Shown: positions 36,061 through 48,405 of the stretch, in pieces
Layout of the letters: every line of letters begins with the position of its first letter
How positions within the stretch are numbered: position 1 is the first letter of the stretch
Assembly: GCA_965153455.1 (NCBI GenBank)
Contig: OZ234501.1
Location: forward strand, 3,968,001 to 4,032,000
Direction of reading: 5' to 3'
Source of the DNA: Sphagnum compactum
Lineage: Eukaryota; Bryophyta; Sphagnopsida; Sphagnales
DNA: 64,000 nucleotides
Position numbers and translations under genes: made by a program
Notes under the pieces: generated by a model
Database searches by the model: none
Told to the model about the DNA's origin: nothing
What the model saw: the letters and a program-made list of their open reading frames with translations, nothing else

Positions 36061-38420
36061 AAAAATTAGGTAAAAAACATCAAGGTAATAAACATATCCA
36101 TATGTACACTCAAATTGAGTTTTTAATATAATATGCACATTACTTTTAGTTTCACATTTAAATTGATTATATGTATTTAGATAATTAGTTTGTTAGTGAG
36201 TTTAGATAATTAATGATTTGGTAATGATTGATGATATCATAGTTATTTTAATTAATTGATTTAAGGGTGAAAACACACTATGGGTGAGCCACTTTTCACC
36301 ACTTTTCACCCAAGAAAGTGATGTATAACAAGTGTAATAGGTGTGCAGTAAATTAAAATCTTGATGACATTTTTTGAAAATCCTAAACATAAGAAAAATA
36401 ACTTTAGAATGTGCATGACAACATTTTGGAACTCAAAGCTACTTTTGAATCAAAACTAAGCTTGATCAATAGTTAAATCAATAGTTAGTTAAATTGGATA
36501 AAATCAAAGTGCATAAAATATATAACGTACATATTTTCAATGGCCATAAGGCCTCTTGTTTTTGGTTCATAACACATTACCAAACCAAAAAAAAATGAAA
36601 AAATAATATAATGCCCACCTATAAAATCTTCTCCTTTTTCCCACTTGGTTTTTTCCCAAAACTAAAAGTTTATTATGCAGTTATTGCTCAAGAAGTGTAA
36701 AAAAACACATTTTTTGAATGGATTTTCAACCAAAAATTGTAAATTTCTAAATGGTCTTAAATTTAGTTGATGTACATCAATATCACTCACCACCAAAAAA
36801 TTCATTACAAAACTCCACCTATAACTTTGGTTTTGAAGTATATTTGCAATTTTTCATATTATGTGATGTGTATTTTTTCGACACAAATATATTTCATATG
36901 TTCAAGTTTGTAAATGTTTGTTGGAGTTTATTTTAAAGTAAATTAGTTTAAGTATAAAGTTAATGCAATATATTTGATATGAGCAAAAAAAATCCAAGAT
37001 GTGATGTCCACATATATTTAAAAAAACCAAATGTAGAATTTATGTTTTTGTGACTAGAATTTTGGGGGGCATAATGTGCTTTTGCCTTTAATTCATTTTT
37101 AAATGTCCCCAACTCATATAAATATTTGTTTGATTATTATTGGATGAGTAATTGTTGTTTTATACATCCATATTATAGAGTTTAATTAGCATAATTAGTT
37201 AGTCATTTAAAAACTAATTATATGAATTAAATTTATATTTTTAAATATAATTAATAAATTCATAATAATTAAGTGTATAAAGTGTAGTTAATATTTAGTG
37301 ATCAAATTATTGAAATAATATTTTTTTATAAAATATTTCATAGGAATTTGTATTTTTATTAAATTATAAGTTGTTGCCAATTATCACAACATAATTGAAC
37401 ACTAGTAGTTCAATAGTGGTGTACTAGTGGCCCTACCGGTTATATCAATGGGAACCATGGTACAAAAGTAGTTGCAAATGTATCCCATAATGGGTGATGG
37501 AAATGTGAACATGTGGCATGATCACATGTATGTACATCATACATAATCAGTTGCAACATAGTTGTTGCATTGATAACACATTTACCACAGTTCTCAAATA
37601 GTTGTCACATGCAATTATAATGCAACTCCTTGAAAGATCAAACATGCTTGATTATGGATGTATGTACAATGTGTACAAATTATCATATAGAAGGTTCATT
37701 TTTAACTCACTTGCAACTATAATATAACTGATTGATTTTTTAACGTGACAATTTATTTAGTAATTTTTCGTATTTCTACGGGGATAATTGCACAATAGTT
37801 GTATACAAGTTTTTTGAGCTCTAGTTGCAAGGCAGTGTGATTTCCAAAGACGCAATTTCTCACAATGAATGTTGATGATCCAACACACTTCCATTAGTGG
37901 TAAGTCAATGTGGCTAGCATAATGAACAAAACATGAATTATACAATGCTTATACAGTGATCCACATCAAATTACTTGGTGAGCTATTTGAAAGCATCCAT
38001 AGACCTTAAACCCCATATAACTATTGATGTGTGCGACAACAAACATCAATGATCATTTAAAAATTTCAAGCTATGTTTAACTTATCTTTTAGGTTGTCAT
38101 CTTTTAGTAGTGCTTACAAAATCTAATCATCTAGAATTGTGAAGTAATCAAATTCAAATAGATTACATGGTAAACCATGTAGGATAAACCATTATGACCA
38201 CTATTATAAAAACAAATTATTTTGACTAAAGAATCCAATAAAAAAGGATCCCATTTGGACATGCATAAAAAAAACCATCCTGTCAATTTGGACATGTCCA
38301 CATGATTGGGGTGGTTTTTTTTACTGCAAATTATTAGACTATTTGATTGGTCATTTTGATTATTGGATAATGAAACATTTGACTAGTCAAATTTCTACCT
38401 AATGTTTTTTGGATTATTTC
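36061..38420. other. AT-rich stretch, no gene
   Basis: Contains a small palindrome GGGTGAAAA ... TTTTCACCC (36266-36311) and TTGCAAC-type words around 37460-37640 that resemble CACTA subterminal repeats. No open frame with a family motif. Confidence 0.4.
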
Positions 38421-38429
38421 CAAAAATAA

Positions 38430-38965
38430 TTCTTTTGTGTAAGTAGGTCTAGGTAGGTAGGTAGGTTGTTATAGGTTTAGGTAGGCCATAAAAATGCAAG
38501 TAGGTAGGTCGTAGCCTAGTTTAACCTACCTAACTTAGACTACTTAATTACTTAGTTTAGTTTATTTAACTTTCTTAATTTAACCTAACCTAACCTAGCC
38601 TACCTACCCTAATTTTTAAAACATTTATATAGGTTAAAAGTGTTATGAATTGAACCTTTCACCACCCTAATGATAAAACAAGTCCTTAACAATGGATTGC
38701 ACCTTCCAAAGTTGGCAAAACTTGTCAAGGTTTTTATTTCACTTGTTTATTTCACATCATTAGTTATGTAAATAAGTAAAAAGTTAGGTAATTAGTAAGT
38801 TGGTTGCATGATGTTTGGTACGTAGAGGGGTAGGTAAGTAGATAGGTAAGTGGGTAGGTAGGGATTTTGGATGGTAGGTTGGAAGTAGGTAGGTAAGTAG
38901 GTAGGATATAGGATGGTAGGTGGGAAGTAAGAGCTAGGTAGGTATGTATGTAGGTAGGCCTAGGC
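38430..38965. repeat. TAGG/CCTA tetranucleotide tracts
   Basis: GTAGGTAGGTAGGTT at 38450, CCTACCTAACTTAG around 38525 and GTAGGTAAGTAGATAGG up to 38960, with sense switches. The same kind of tract as in the CACTA family 1 elements. Confidence 0.65.
38641..38701 (-). repeat. tRNA-like module 4
   Basis: The minus strand reads GGTGCAATCCATTGTTAAGG ... GAAAGGTTCAATTCATAAC, with a good B-box-like word. Lies within the TAGG-rich region. Confidence 0.4.
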
Positions 38966-40728
38966 TATTCATTAAAATAATTTATGTCCTATGTAATCAC
39001 TCTTTAGACAACTAAGGGTCCTCAACAACTAAAAAATTAATTATAAACCATATTTGCAATTATTTAGTTTATGTGGCAATATGTGTAGTTGCAATTCAAT
39101 GGTTTATTACAACTAATGCAACAACCACAAAAAGTCTGTAAGTGTTGTAGATGGTAGGCAGCAACTATTGAAATTCTGTAGGTGATTATGGGTTTTTTTT
39201 CAAGTCTATAAATGACGATATGTGTAGAATAGTAGCTGCTATAGGATGATAATTATTGTAGGACGATAGTGTAACATGACGATAGGTGGACAAAAAATAG
39301 GTCATACTTTCATATCTGTTCATTTTTCTTGTTATTTTTTAAAATCCGAAAACCCTTTCCGTGTTGGTAATTAGGTTGTCAGATCTTGTTGTTTTATAGC
39401 CTTCCATGTTAGTTTGGTGTTATTTTAATTTTCACATTATATTTTTTTGTTAGTTTTGTGATAGGTACATGTTAAAACGTTTTGAACATTAAAATGATAC
39501 ACAATTTAGTCCTCGGAAAGCCTTTTTCAACTTGATTTGTCAAAATCTTTTATTTCATAGATCAAAATGAGGTTTCAAAAGAAAATATACACAAGTTTGA
39601 AAGAAATTTTCATTTAGAAAATATGTCATGATCCATGATGAATTAAGATTGGGTCATTTTTTAGAGGTTTTCATAACCCCTTTAACATTTTGGGTTGGAA
39701 ATTCCACATCCTTGACACTAATTATAAATGGTGAAAACCTCCATATTGCAAAATTCATTATTGGTGGTCCACTTGGCAAGCATTTGGTAGTGCACTTGCA
39801 ATTTGTAAGATGTTTATAAACCTAAAGACCATGATCTTGTAGATGTTTCAATGTATTAGGTTTGAAATTGATTTAGACAAATTGTGTATAAGAATTATTA
39901 AATATAAGCAAAGGGTTAACGCACTAATAACTCATATTCTTCCAACATATTTTATTGGTTCAAATTGGTGTTCAACTTGTTTAAAAATACGCTTTTGTGA
40001 AATAAAATAAAAATGTATAAAGTGACACTAACCTTTGAATATCTTTCCTATTGCATATATTAATAACCTTAGCAAGAACAATGTTTTTCACATCCTTGAA
40101 CTTCATTTTGAATTGAATGTACCTTCCAATTTGTCAAGAGATTCAATTTTTAGCCCTTTAACATGTGAAATTCAAATAGAATGGAAACTTTCAAGGTATT
40201 GTGATGTGACAAACATTACCATAACAATTCAAACTTCCACATCCATATATATTATATGCAAACACATCTATTTCAAATACTTAATATGTATGTTTCAATC
40301 TATTGAAAAAGGTTTTTTCATGTTTGGTTTTTAAAAAATTATTGGAAAAAAGACCCAAATTTGCATTTAAGGTAGAATAAATGTTCAACTTCGATTTACA
40401 AGAGGAGTTCATTTGAAGGGTCATGTAGATCTCAAATTTGGAGCTTGTAATGGTTCATCAACAAAATATTGCCATTGGGTGTTGAATTTTGGTGTAGCCT
40501 TTTTTGAAAATTATGGACAACAATTTGTTAACATTGTGTATTGTGTATTGTATATTCATATTTTTCAATGTATGTTAGAAGCTTTATTTGATTCCTTTGC
40601 ATACTTGGGAAATTGAATGATTGGCATTTGGAAACCCATTTTTCATGTTGCCCACCTTTCTCCATCCAAGCACACCAAAGGGTCTTCAACATTATAATAT
40701 ATGGTTGCTTCATATCATGTTAATAACA
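38966..40728. other. No gene assigned; several plus-strand open frames
   Basis: Three plus-strand frames follow each other (39628-39819, 40035-40334, 40413-40616) with fairly complex residue composition, for example HLKGHVDLKFGAC. They could be pieces of one decayed transposon protein. No motif allows a name and the case for coding is weak. Confidence 0.25.
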
Positions 40729-41160
40729 CCATTCAAATCACCTTTTCAATACCATCCATATGACAAGGATGGTGCTACAACATTTGGGCAATGAATTCAA
40801 TGAGGTGATCAATGTTTTTATATTCATGTATTATTCCACCCGTTTAGTATGTAAATGTATTTGATGAAGAATCATTAATACAACCAATAGAAAAAGGCAC
40901 ACTAAAATCTTTTGGATAAACCTCTTCATATTGTACAAATGACACTATTCAAATGAACTTTTCAATATCATACACTAGATAAGGATGGCATGTTACAACA
41001 TGTGTGAGGTGAATGATAAGGTGATCAATGTCTTTGGACTTATGTACTATCCCACTATTGTAACATTTATAATCTTATCACTTGTAATTGATGGAGAAGC
41101 ATTAATACATACAATAGAAAAAGGCACACCACAATCTTTTGGATAAACCTCCACATTGTC
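40729..41160. repeat. Direct tandem duplication, ~215 bp unit
   Basis: The unit ACACCATTCAAATCACCTTT ... AAAAGGCACACTAAAATC, then TTTTGGATAAACCTC (about 40727-40925), is repeated as ACACTATTCAAATGAACTTT ... AAAAGGCACACCACAATC, then TTTTGGATAAACCTC (about 40943-41152), with roughly 80% identity by eye. Confidence 0.75.
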
Positions 41161-44100
41161 AATCCTAGAACAATATTTTCACATTTTAAATCAACTCAAT
41201 TTAATCAATTTCTAAGAAACTCAAAACTAAGTATTCCATTGTATTCCCCCAATGGTCAAAAAATAAAATAAAATAAAAAATCCACAAAAGGATTATATTT
41301 AAAAGTACACCATATTGATTTATCAAGCAAATTACCCTTCACATCAACACCTTTGAATGGAGTTTTGAATTCAATATCCCATATTATCTTGAATCAAAAT
41401 TGGCATTCACCCCTACATAAAGGACATACAAACTAGCCCAACATTTTCAATGAACGTGAAAAAAATGCTTGAAGAATAAATCATTTGACCTACCCTTTAG
41501 CCCTCTTTAGCTATCACCTAGTTCTAATGGCCACCATATTATGCACATGTCCATGTTGATGGAAATTTCTAGTTATTTTAGCATTGAGAAGTTTACCACA
41601 TACCTATTAGTTTCTTGGACCTTTGAAAGGGGTAAAAAAGGATGGCATCAAAGCCCTTAAAATAATGACCCCAAAAGATATGAGATTAATTGGCATAATG
41701 AATCCAAGTTCTTTATTTTCTAGTGTAATTTGAAACTTTAGGATCCTTTTCAACCTTGGGAAATTTCATGCCTCACCTCATGTGTATGGCATACATGCCT
41801 CTTCACAAAGAGAACAAGGTATGTTTTGTACAACCTTTCAACCAAATAGACACATGGCTCATCATCCATGTGGTTGCTATTGAAATGTCTCTTGGATTCA
41901 TCCAAGATTGACTAAAAAACACTTTTAAACAAGTCTTGTCTTATTAGTGTCTTGAATAGTTGTTCACCTTTCAATGAATGCCATTCACAATTTTAGTTGA
42001 TAGTAGTAACAATGTAATTATGCTTTATATTCAAGCTTGCACAACTTGAACTTTTGAAATATAAAATTTAACACCTCACTGTGAAAATTAAAACATTTAA
42101 AATTTTGTAAACTAGAAAACACACATGGTTTTTAAGTATTTAGCTTTTTTTTTGTGAAGGACCAAAAATACAAAGTTTTTATAGATCACATTTTTTCCAT
42201 TGTCGATACATTATTAGGGAACATATTGAGTTCAATTTCTAGTTAAAAGGGGACTTTGGATTTGTTGTGTTCACATATTCAATTTTTATTTTCATAATTC
42301 CTTAAATTTGTGCCAAACTATTAGAAGCCATTTTCCTATTACAAAACATGGAAAATTTGAAAAATCAAGACATTTCCATTTTTGGAGCATTATGAATATT
42401 GGGATTCAAAATATTTTCCCCAAGATTGGCTCTTTGAAACAACCATAAAACGATCTATGATGTTTCACCTCATTGAAGTTTAACATTGTATTCACATCAA
42501 ACAATGGTTGGTATTAAACATGTATTCAATGGTTCATCCTTGAAAGATATTGGAAGTGTCTATGCATAATGAACAAATTAGCAAGATGAAATCAAACATG
42601 AAAACCATGCCATTCAACCTCCACTATAGTATTAGTATTACTTATGAACCTTTACAAATGCATGGGAAGAAATGAGTTCTATGTCAATGTTCCAAACCAT
42701 GTTGGAGAGATTATTCTTGGTAGGATTGTTTCTTGAACAACAAAGTTGTGCCATTTTGAATTGAATTTATGGAACGGTATTGACAAATAACATGAAAATG
42801 ATAACATTAGAATATCTTGAAAGGGAAGAATGCAAATCCTTGGGACTAGTAATCCCACCAAATTACATCCAATTTTGAAGTGCACATTTCACAATACTCC
42901 AAGCAAGAACCCTCAAGTTGGACTTAAACAAACCTAGTGACCACAAATATATTGTGTTTAAATTGGATTTGACATTAAAAGGCTTGACATGAGAACCTAG
43001 TATTGGTTGCAAATTATATCAAGAGATAACCAATGCATCTTCAAGTGCAATAATCTCATGTATCTACAATAGATATTGATAAACAAAGTCAATGTTATCA
43101 ACTATGCAATAAAATTACCTTCAAACACAAACATGAATTATGGTAATCATCATTACTGCAAATTATGTCTTATCAATTGTCATTTATGATTGGACTTTAT
43201 TTAAAATGAAACTTTAGATAAGGTGATGTTACAATCAAAATGTCCTAATTTTTAATGAAATACATAAAGTAATAGTAAATAATCATATCAAATATGAGAG
43301 ATGTACTAGTGTTCAAATTTAATTTTACATTTTTTAGCATTTGCAAGGGTAAAATTAGTTACCTCAATGGTGATCAAAATTCAACTACCATAGAATTTGG
43401 GTTATGATCGGGTGGATCAGGTGGATTAAATCTTAATCTTTTATGGCAATTGAAACCAAACCCCCCCCCCCAAGATATAGGTGAACATGTGTCTTGGCTC
43501 ATATGGTGATTGAAATTTAACCTTCAAAAAAAAATCCAAGCAATCAAAATGCAATAATTATATTTAATTGTCATTTTGATGGTTTAAGGTTTACAAAAAA
43601 AATCTTTTGCACATATGGTGGACTAGGTTCAACCCAAAAAAATCCTAAGCATGGAAGTTATGAAGACATGAATAAGATGTTACAAGGAATTGAACCTTTC
43701 ACCTCCATGGCCATAAACAAAGTTTTTATCCATCCCATTGCATTATCAAATTGTGACAAATTGTGTTGACACATACATGTATAAGATGAGTCAATTTCAA
43801 ATCTTACCTAGAATGTTTTTTCTTTTCCATATCTTGTTCAAATAATACAAATGAAGACTTTTAAGTGTGATTTATACATTGAATTATGGAAAATAATTTT
43901 TTTATTATATAGTTTAAGAATTTTTAGAACTTCAAATATGGTTTGTAATTTAAATTGTTGTGATTCGTTCAATTCATGTTTAATTGAATCAAGAAAATAA
44001 TTTTTTTTATAGTTTGTTTTTATATTGCCTTAAATGGGAGTAAAAAAATTTTGTTCATATTTTTCTTAATGAAAAAATTTTAAAAAAAGGAATGGAAAAA

Positions 44101-44640
44101 AATTATTCCATGATATAATTTTAAACACTTTTTTTAAAATTAAAATGATCTATGACCTATAAATTTTATTTTAATTATACATAATTTTTACTATTTGATC
44201 ACTTATTTATGATTTTAAAAAAACATGAATAATCAAAACCACATACTTTTCAATTTACGATATTACTTCATCAAGAATTGCAAGTGCATCTTACATTTTA
44301 AAATTAAATGTTTTTCTTATTTGGGCCAAATTTAATGTAAACATATTAATTTAGATGGAACCATCTTTTTGTTATGACATATTACACGTTGAGTATGTAA
44401 ATACATTGTCATGTGGCATGGATGAAACCATGCAAATTTGTGGTCAATTTTGATTTATATTTAATTAAGTGAAGACTTAACAAATGACAAACATCAAATA
44501 GTAACAAGGAGTTAAATGTGGCATCAGGTTTGATGCATTTGTAGTACAATGCCCAACATGAAAAAAATTTCAAATTTTGTTTTATTGTAACCACATAATG
44601 ATTAATGTTGTAAGTATTTTTTTACATAATAGTTTTTAAA
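41161..44640. other. AT-rich stretch, no gene
   Basis: Only short chance frames (for example 42679-42885 minus). A C-run (43461-43471) and a tRNA-like module (43684-43742) are the only distinct items. Confidence 0.4.
43684..43745 (-). repeat. tRNA-like module 5
   Basis: The minus strand reads TGCAATGGGATGGATAAAAAC ... GAAAGGTTCAATTCC. The B-box-like word is close to consensus. The end is almost identical to module 4. Confidence 0.4.
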
Positions 44641-44647
44641 AAAATGT

Positions 44648-44702
44648 GATGTAATGGTTAGAATCCTCCCTTCAGCCCAAAGTTCTAGGGTTCAATCCTT
44701 TT
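44648..44702 (+). repeat. tRNA-like module 6
   Basis: GATGTAATGGTTAGAATCC ... CTAGGGTTCAATCCTTTTC, with a B box matching GGTTCAANTCC exactly. It stands just before the 'TTGGGGAAC' array. Confidence 0.45.
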
Positions 44703-44784
44703 CATAATTATTTTTTCCAACAAACAAAATGGATGAAAAAAACCCATAGAATATTTAAATAATTGTAAAAAGTTAATTGCCTTT

Positions 44785-45740
44785 CGGAAGTAACTTCCTC
44801 GAGTAAAAGAAGACTAAGTGTTAGTCCCAAGCAAGTTCCCCATGGAATAAGAAAAGTTCCTAAGGAAAAATGCAACTTCCCTGGGGAGCAATGAAGTTTC
44901 CTTAAGGAAGGACCCAAGTTCCTTGCGGAGAAGGGCACTTTCCTTTGGGGAATAATGTACTTTCTTTGGGGAAAGGCTCAAGTTCATAGAGAAAAAATAT
45001 GTTTTGAATATTTTTGCAATCACAAAAATATAGTTTCCCCATGTCATGTTTTTTTTTATATAGTGTTGCGACCTATCATTGGAAAGGTTTCAAGGAGGGC
45101 TACAACTTTGTAGTTGGAAACACTTCAATCACAATTCATATGCAAAAGTTATGATCAAACAAAATTTTAGACACATTTGTTCCCTAGGGAACATGGTGAC
45201 TCCCTTGGGCAACTTAAGCCCTTGTTCCCTAGGCACATGGTTGTTTTTTGGGGCAACTTAAGCTCTTTCTCCCCAAGGACATGATTGTTCCTTGGGAAAA
45301 AAAAGGTTTAAGTTGTTCATCGGGGAAATTTAAACTCCTTTTCCTTAGGGACATGATTGCTTTTCGGGGAAAAAGGTAATTTCACGAGGAACAATGAATT
45401 TTCTTTGGTGAAAGGCCCAAGTATTCTTGAAAAACATATGTTTAAATTGTTTTGCAATCATAATCATCTCATGTTTGTTTTATTATATGCTTGTGAACTA
45501 TCATTGAAAAGGTATTGAGGAGAACTACAATTTTGTAGTTGGAAATATTTCAATTATAACTCATATGCAAAAGTTATGATCACACAAAATTTGAAAGACA
45601 TTTGTTCCTTGGGGCAACTTAGGCCTATTTCTCCTTAGGGCTAACCATGTACCTAGGGGGAGTAACTTAAACCATGTTCCCTTGGCGAACAACCATGTTC
45701 TCAGGGAACAAATGTGGGTTGTATATTTTCATCCAAGGGA
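44785..45740. repeat. 'cttTGGGGAACaaCTTAAG' array, forward part
   Basis: Repeated words such as TCCCTTGGGCAACTTAAGCCC, GTTCCTTGGGGCAACTTAGG and AAGTTTCCTTAAGGAAG. Two long direct copies of a spacer (CAACTTTGTAGTTGGAAACA at 45104, CAATTTTGTAGTTGGAAATA at 45528, each ending CATATGCAAAAGTTATGATC) lie within it. Inverted copies follow at 46.35-46.9 kb. Confidence 0.7.
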
Positions 45741-45751
45741 GGCCAAATGTC

Positions 45752-46092
45752 CACTACATCAAAACATGAGATTCATGATTAGGACATTTTGCGACTAGGG
45801 TCTAATTTTAGTCGTGGAGTTCTATGTGTCACAATTTGATACCGTTTGGGTGACCTTAGTTGTGGTTATGACTACTAACCAACTTGTCTACCTACCTACC
45901 TACTTGCCTACCTACCTACCTAGGTACTTACTTGCCTACTTACCTACCTAGGTACCTACTTGCTTACCTACCTACCTAGGTACCTACTTGCCTACCCACC
46001 TACCTACCTACCTAATTACACTTGTTTACTTACCTATTTACGTACTTACCTATCTACATTGGCTAGTTACCTATGTACCTACCTAAGCCTAG
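45752..46092. mobile_element. CACTA-like left end plus TACC tract
   Basis: CACTACATCAAAACATGAG, then GCGACTAGGGTCTAATTTT and a long TACCTACC tract (45883-46092), resembles the first kilobase of CACTA family 1. No right end with the flanking GTC duplication was found, so this is a relic or a solo end. Confidence 0.4.
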
Positions 46093-46354
46093 TTAATCTA
46101 TTAAAATAATGTTAAGGTATTCTAATTAGGCTAGATAACTAGGTTACATGCTCTTACTTATGTATTAGTGTTGGTTGGTTCTTTAATCTTTATAAGAAAT
46201 GTATTTGGACTTAAATTAAATTGTCTTCAATTAGTTGCCTATTTATTTATTTTGGGTAATCATTATATTTATTATTTTATTTTGATATTTTCCTAAACTA
46301 AAGAGTTATTTAAAGTTTAAATTTCTATCTATGCTAGTTAACAACTTACTTAGA

Positions 46355-46920
46355 TCATAATTTTTGCATATGAGTTGTGATTGGAGTGCTTCTAACTACA
46401 AAGTTGTAGTTCTCCTTGAGACTTTTCCTATGATAGTTCGCAAGCCTATATAAAAATGAGCATGAGATAATTATGATTGCAAAAAGATTCGAAACACATG
46501 TTTCCATTGGGAATTTAAGCCTTTCCCTGGGGAAAATACATTGTTTTTGGAGGAAGTTTTCTTTTTCCTTGGGGAACAATCATGTCTTTGGGAAGAAGGA
46601 ACTTAAGTTGCTTCAGGGAACAACTTAAGCCCTTTTTTCCCCCGGGGAAAAATCATGTCCTTGGGAAGGAGTTGAAGTTGCCTTGGGGAGCAACTTAAGC
46701 TCTTTTTTTTCCGTGGGGAACAATTATGTCCCTAGAGAGAAGGAGCTCTTTCCCCCCCTAAGGACATGGTTGCTCCCTGGGGCAATTTAAGCCTTGTTCT
46801 TTTGAGAACATGGTTGCTCCTTGGGGAATAACTTAAACCCCTTTTTCCTTCGAGAACATAATTTTCCCCCGGGGCAACCTTTGCTCCTCTAGGAACATGG
46901 TTTTTTTCGAAAAAATTATT
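46355..46920. repeat. 'TTGGGGAAC' array, inverted counterpart
   Basis: GATCATAATTTTTGCATATG ... CTAACTACAAAGTTGTAG at 46353-46412 is the reverse complement of the spacers at 45104 and 45528. GGGGAACAATCATG, GGAGCAACTTAAGCTC and similar words then follow to 46920. Together with 44.8-45.7 kb it forms a large imperfect inverted repeat around the TACC tract. Confidence 0.65.
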
Positions 46921-46995
46921 CTTGAACACCTGACTTAAAAAAATTGTCGAAAGACAATTTATTTTCATCCATTTTGTCGTGAATGAAAAATAAAA

Positions 46996-47062
46996 TTTAG
47001 GGAAGGGTTCAAACCCATGACCTTTGGGCTTTAAGGGGGATTTTAACCATTGCATTAGTTTT
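46996..47062 (-). repeat. tRNA-like module 7
   Basis: The minus strand reads TAATGCAATGGTTAAAATCC ... CATGGGTTTGAACCCTTCC. The T-arm-like palindrome GGGTTTGAACCC is complete. Confidence 0.5.
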
Positions 47063-47699
47063 TTTACTTTGAAAATAATGTCATTTTTTTTTTCAAGCAT
47101 TAATCCTTGTGCGGGTATAATATTATTAGGCACTTTATTGTACTATAATTGTGTTGAGCCTAGTGCCACATTTAACTTGTTGCTATTACTTAATATTTGC
47201 CTTAACAATATAGTTTGTTGACAATTTATAATAATAAAATTTTGAAACAACCTTAAATATTCAAAATTTGATTTTATGTAGTAATATTAAATTTCCTCAC
47301 TTATATAAAATGTGCAATATGATTGTCAATGAAAGAAAATATAATCCATAAATTTCAGGTAATCAATTCTTTGCACTTGGCATATCAAACTGTACATTTG
47401 GCATGACAAACCTCTAAAGTAACATTATCAATGACCTAAATTTGGCATGTCACATTGCATTTGAAATGACATATTAATCACAAAAGTATATGCACCAACA
47501 CCACAAAAGCATCACACATCCCAAATCTAAATGGGAACATTTGTTCAATATGACTAAAATGAGTAATGAACCAAATCATATTGGACATACTCTTCTTTGT
47601 GTTTTTTTGGTTTGGGGGAAAATGTACAAAAAGTATCCCCATGTCATTTTGGACAAGGAGCTGAATCGCATTCAGTCTTTGTAATCAGAATTCTAAGCA
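47063..47699. other. AT-rich stretch, nothing recognised
   Basis: No gene or repeat supported. GC content begins to rise near 47.65 kb. Confidence 0.4.
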
Positions 47700-47867
47700 T
47701 GGTTGGGATAATTGGAATTTGGTTGTACACTCAGATTGTGTAGCTCAGACCTCTTCTATGGAATATCTGACCCGGTGTAATGGATGATTCTGGTTGTAGG
47801 TATCTGGAGAGAGACTTGGCTATACATTTTTATAGTCTTCATCATTTCACTGCATGGTATCAGCTTA
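47700..47867 (+). mobile_element. Possible Copia-type LTR remnant
   Basis: Opens TGGTTGGGATAATTGG and closes TTTCACTGCA, directly followed by TGGTATCAG, the usual start of a plant initiator-tRNA-Met primer-binding site in Copia elements. The segment is only ~167 bp and no second LTR, gag or pol was found, so the call is weak. Confidence 0.3.
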
Positions 47868-47868
47868 A

Positions 47869-48204
47869 TTTTATCCTAATTATCTTAAATGAGTACCTAG
47901 TCAGGAAGTCAAGATCAATACTAGGGAGTACGCTAGAGCTTCAGGGTGGATCATAAAATTTGTAGGAACTTGTGTGATCATGAGGTTGGGTTGAGAGCTT
48001 GTTGTAAATCTTTGTTTTACTCATTATTTGTGTTGTACTCAGCTTAATTTTATCCTAATTATCTTGAATGAGTACTTAGTCAGGAAGTGAAGATCAATAT
48101 GAGGGAGTAGGCCAGAGCTCGGGAGTGGACCATAAAGTTTGTAGCAACTTGTGTGATCCTAAGGTTGGGTTGAGAGCTCATTGTAAATCTATGTTTTACT
48201 CATC
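47869..48204. repeat. Direct duplication, ~168 bp unit
   Basis: AGCTTAATTTTATCCTAATT ... GTAAATCTTTGTTTTACTCA is followed at once by a second copy (48040-48200) with a few dozen differences. It begins immediately after the primer-binding-site-like word, so it may be a duplicated retrotransposon leader. Confidence 0.7.
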
Positions 48205-48378
48205 TCCATTTTCTCATTGATCGACTGTCGATTTCCAACAGAGTCCACAGTGAGAGGGAAGTGAATTGGGACTTGAGGGCATTTTGGTTGGCAATGCAGG
48301 TGGGTGTGTATTTGACATCTCTTGAGTAAGACCATATGACGGCCTGCAAGCTGGGAGTTCTCCCTATGGCCACCACCA

Positions 48379-48405
48379 CATCATCATCATCATCATCATC
48401 ATCCC
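48379..48405 (+). repeat. (TCA)n microsatellite in first recognised exon
   Basis: Eight TCA units in frame encode a serine run directly before the first recognised WD40 exon sequence. Expansion here is not itself disabling. Confidence 0.8.

Noticed and set aside
37402-38106. CACTA element bounded by CACTAGTAG at 37402 and TAGTAGTG at 38106
   Set aside because: The flanking triplets differ and subterminal repeats are weak; the words may be coincidence in this composition.
47700-48204. Complete Copia retrotransposon
   Set aside because: No gag-pol reading frame and no second LTR are present.
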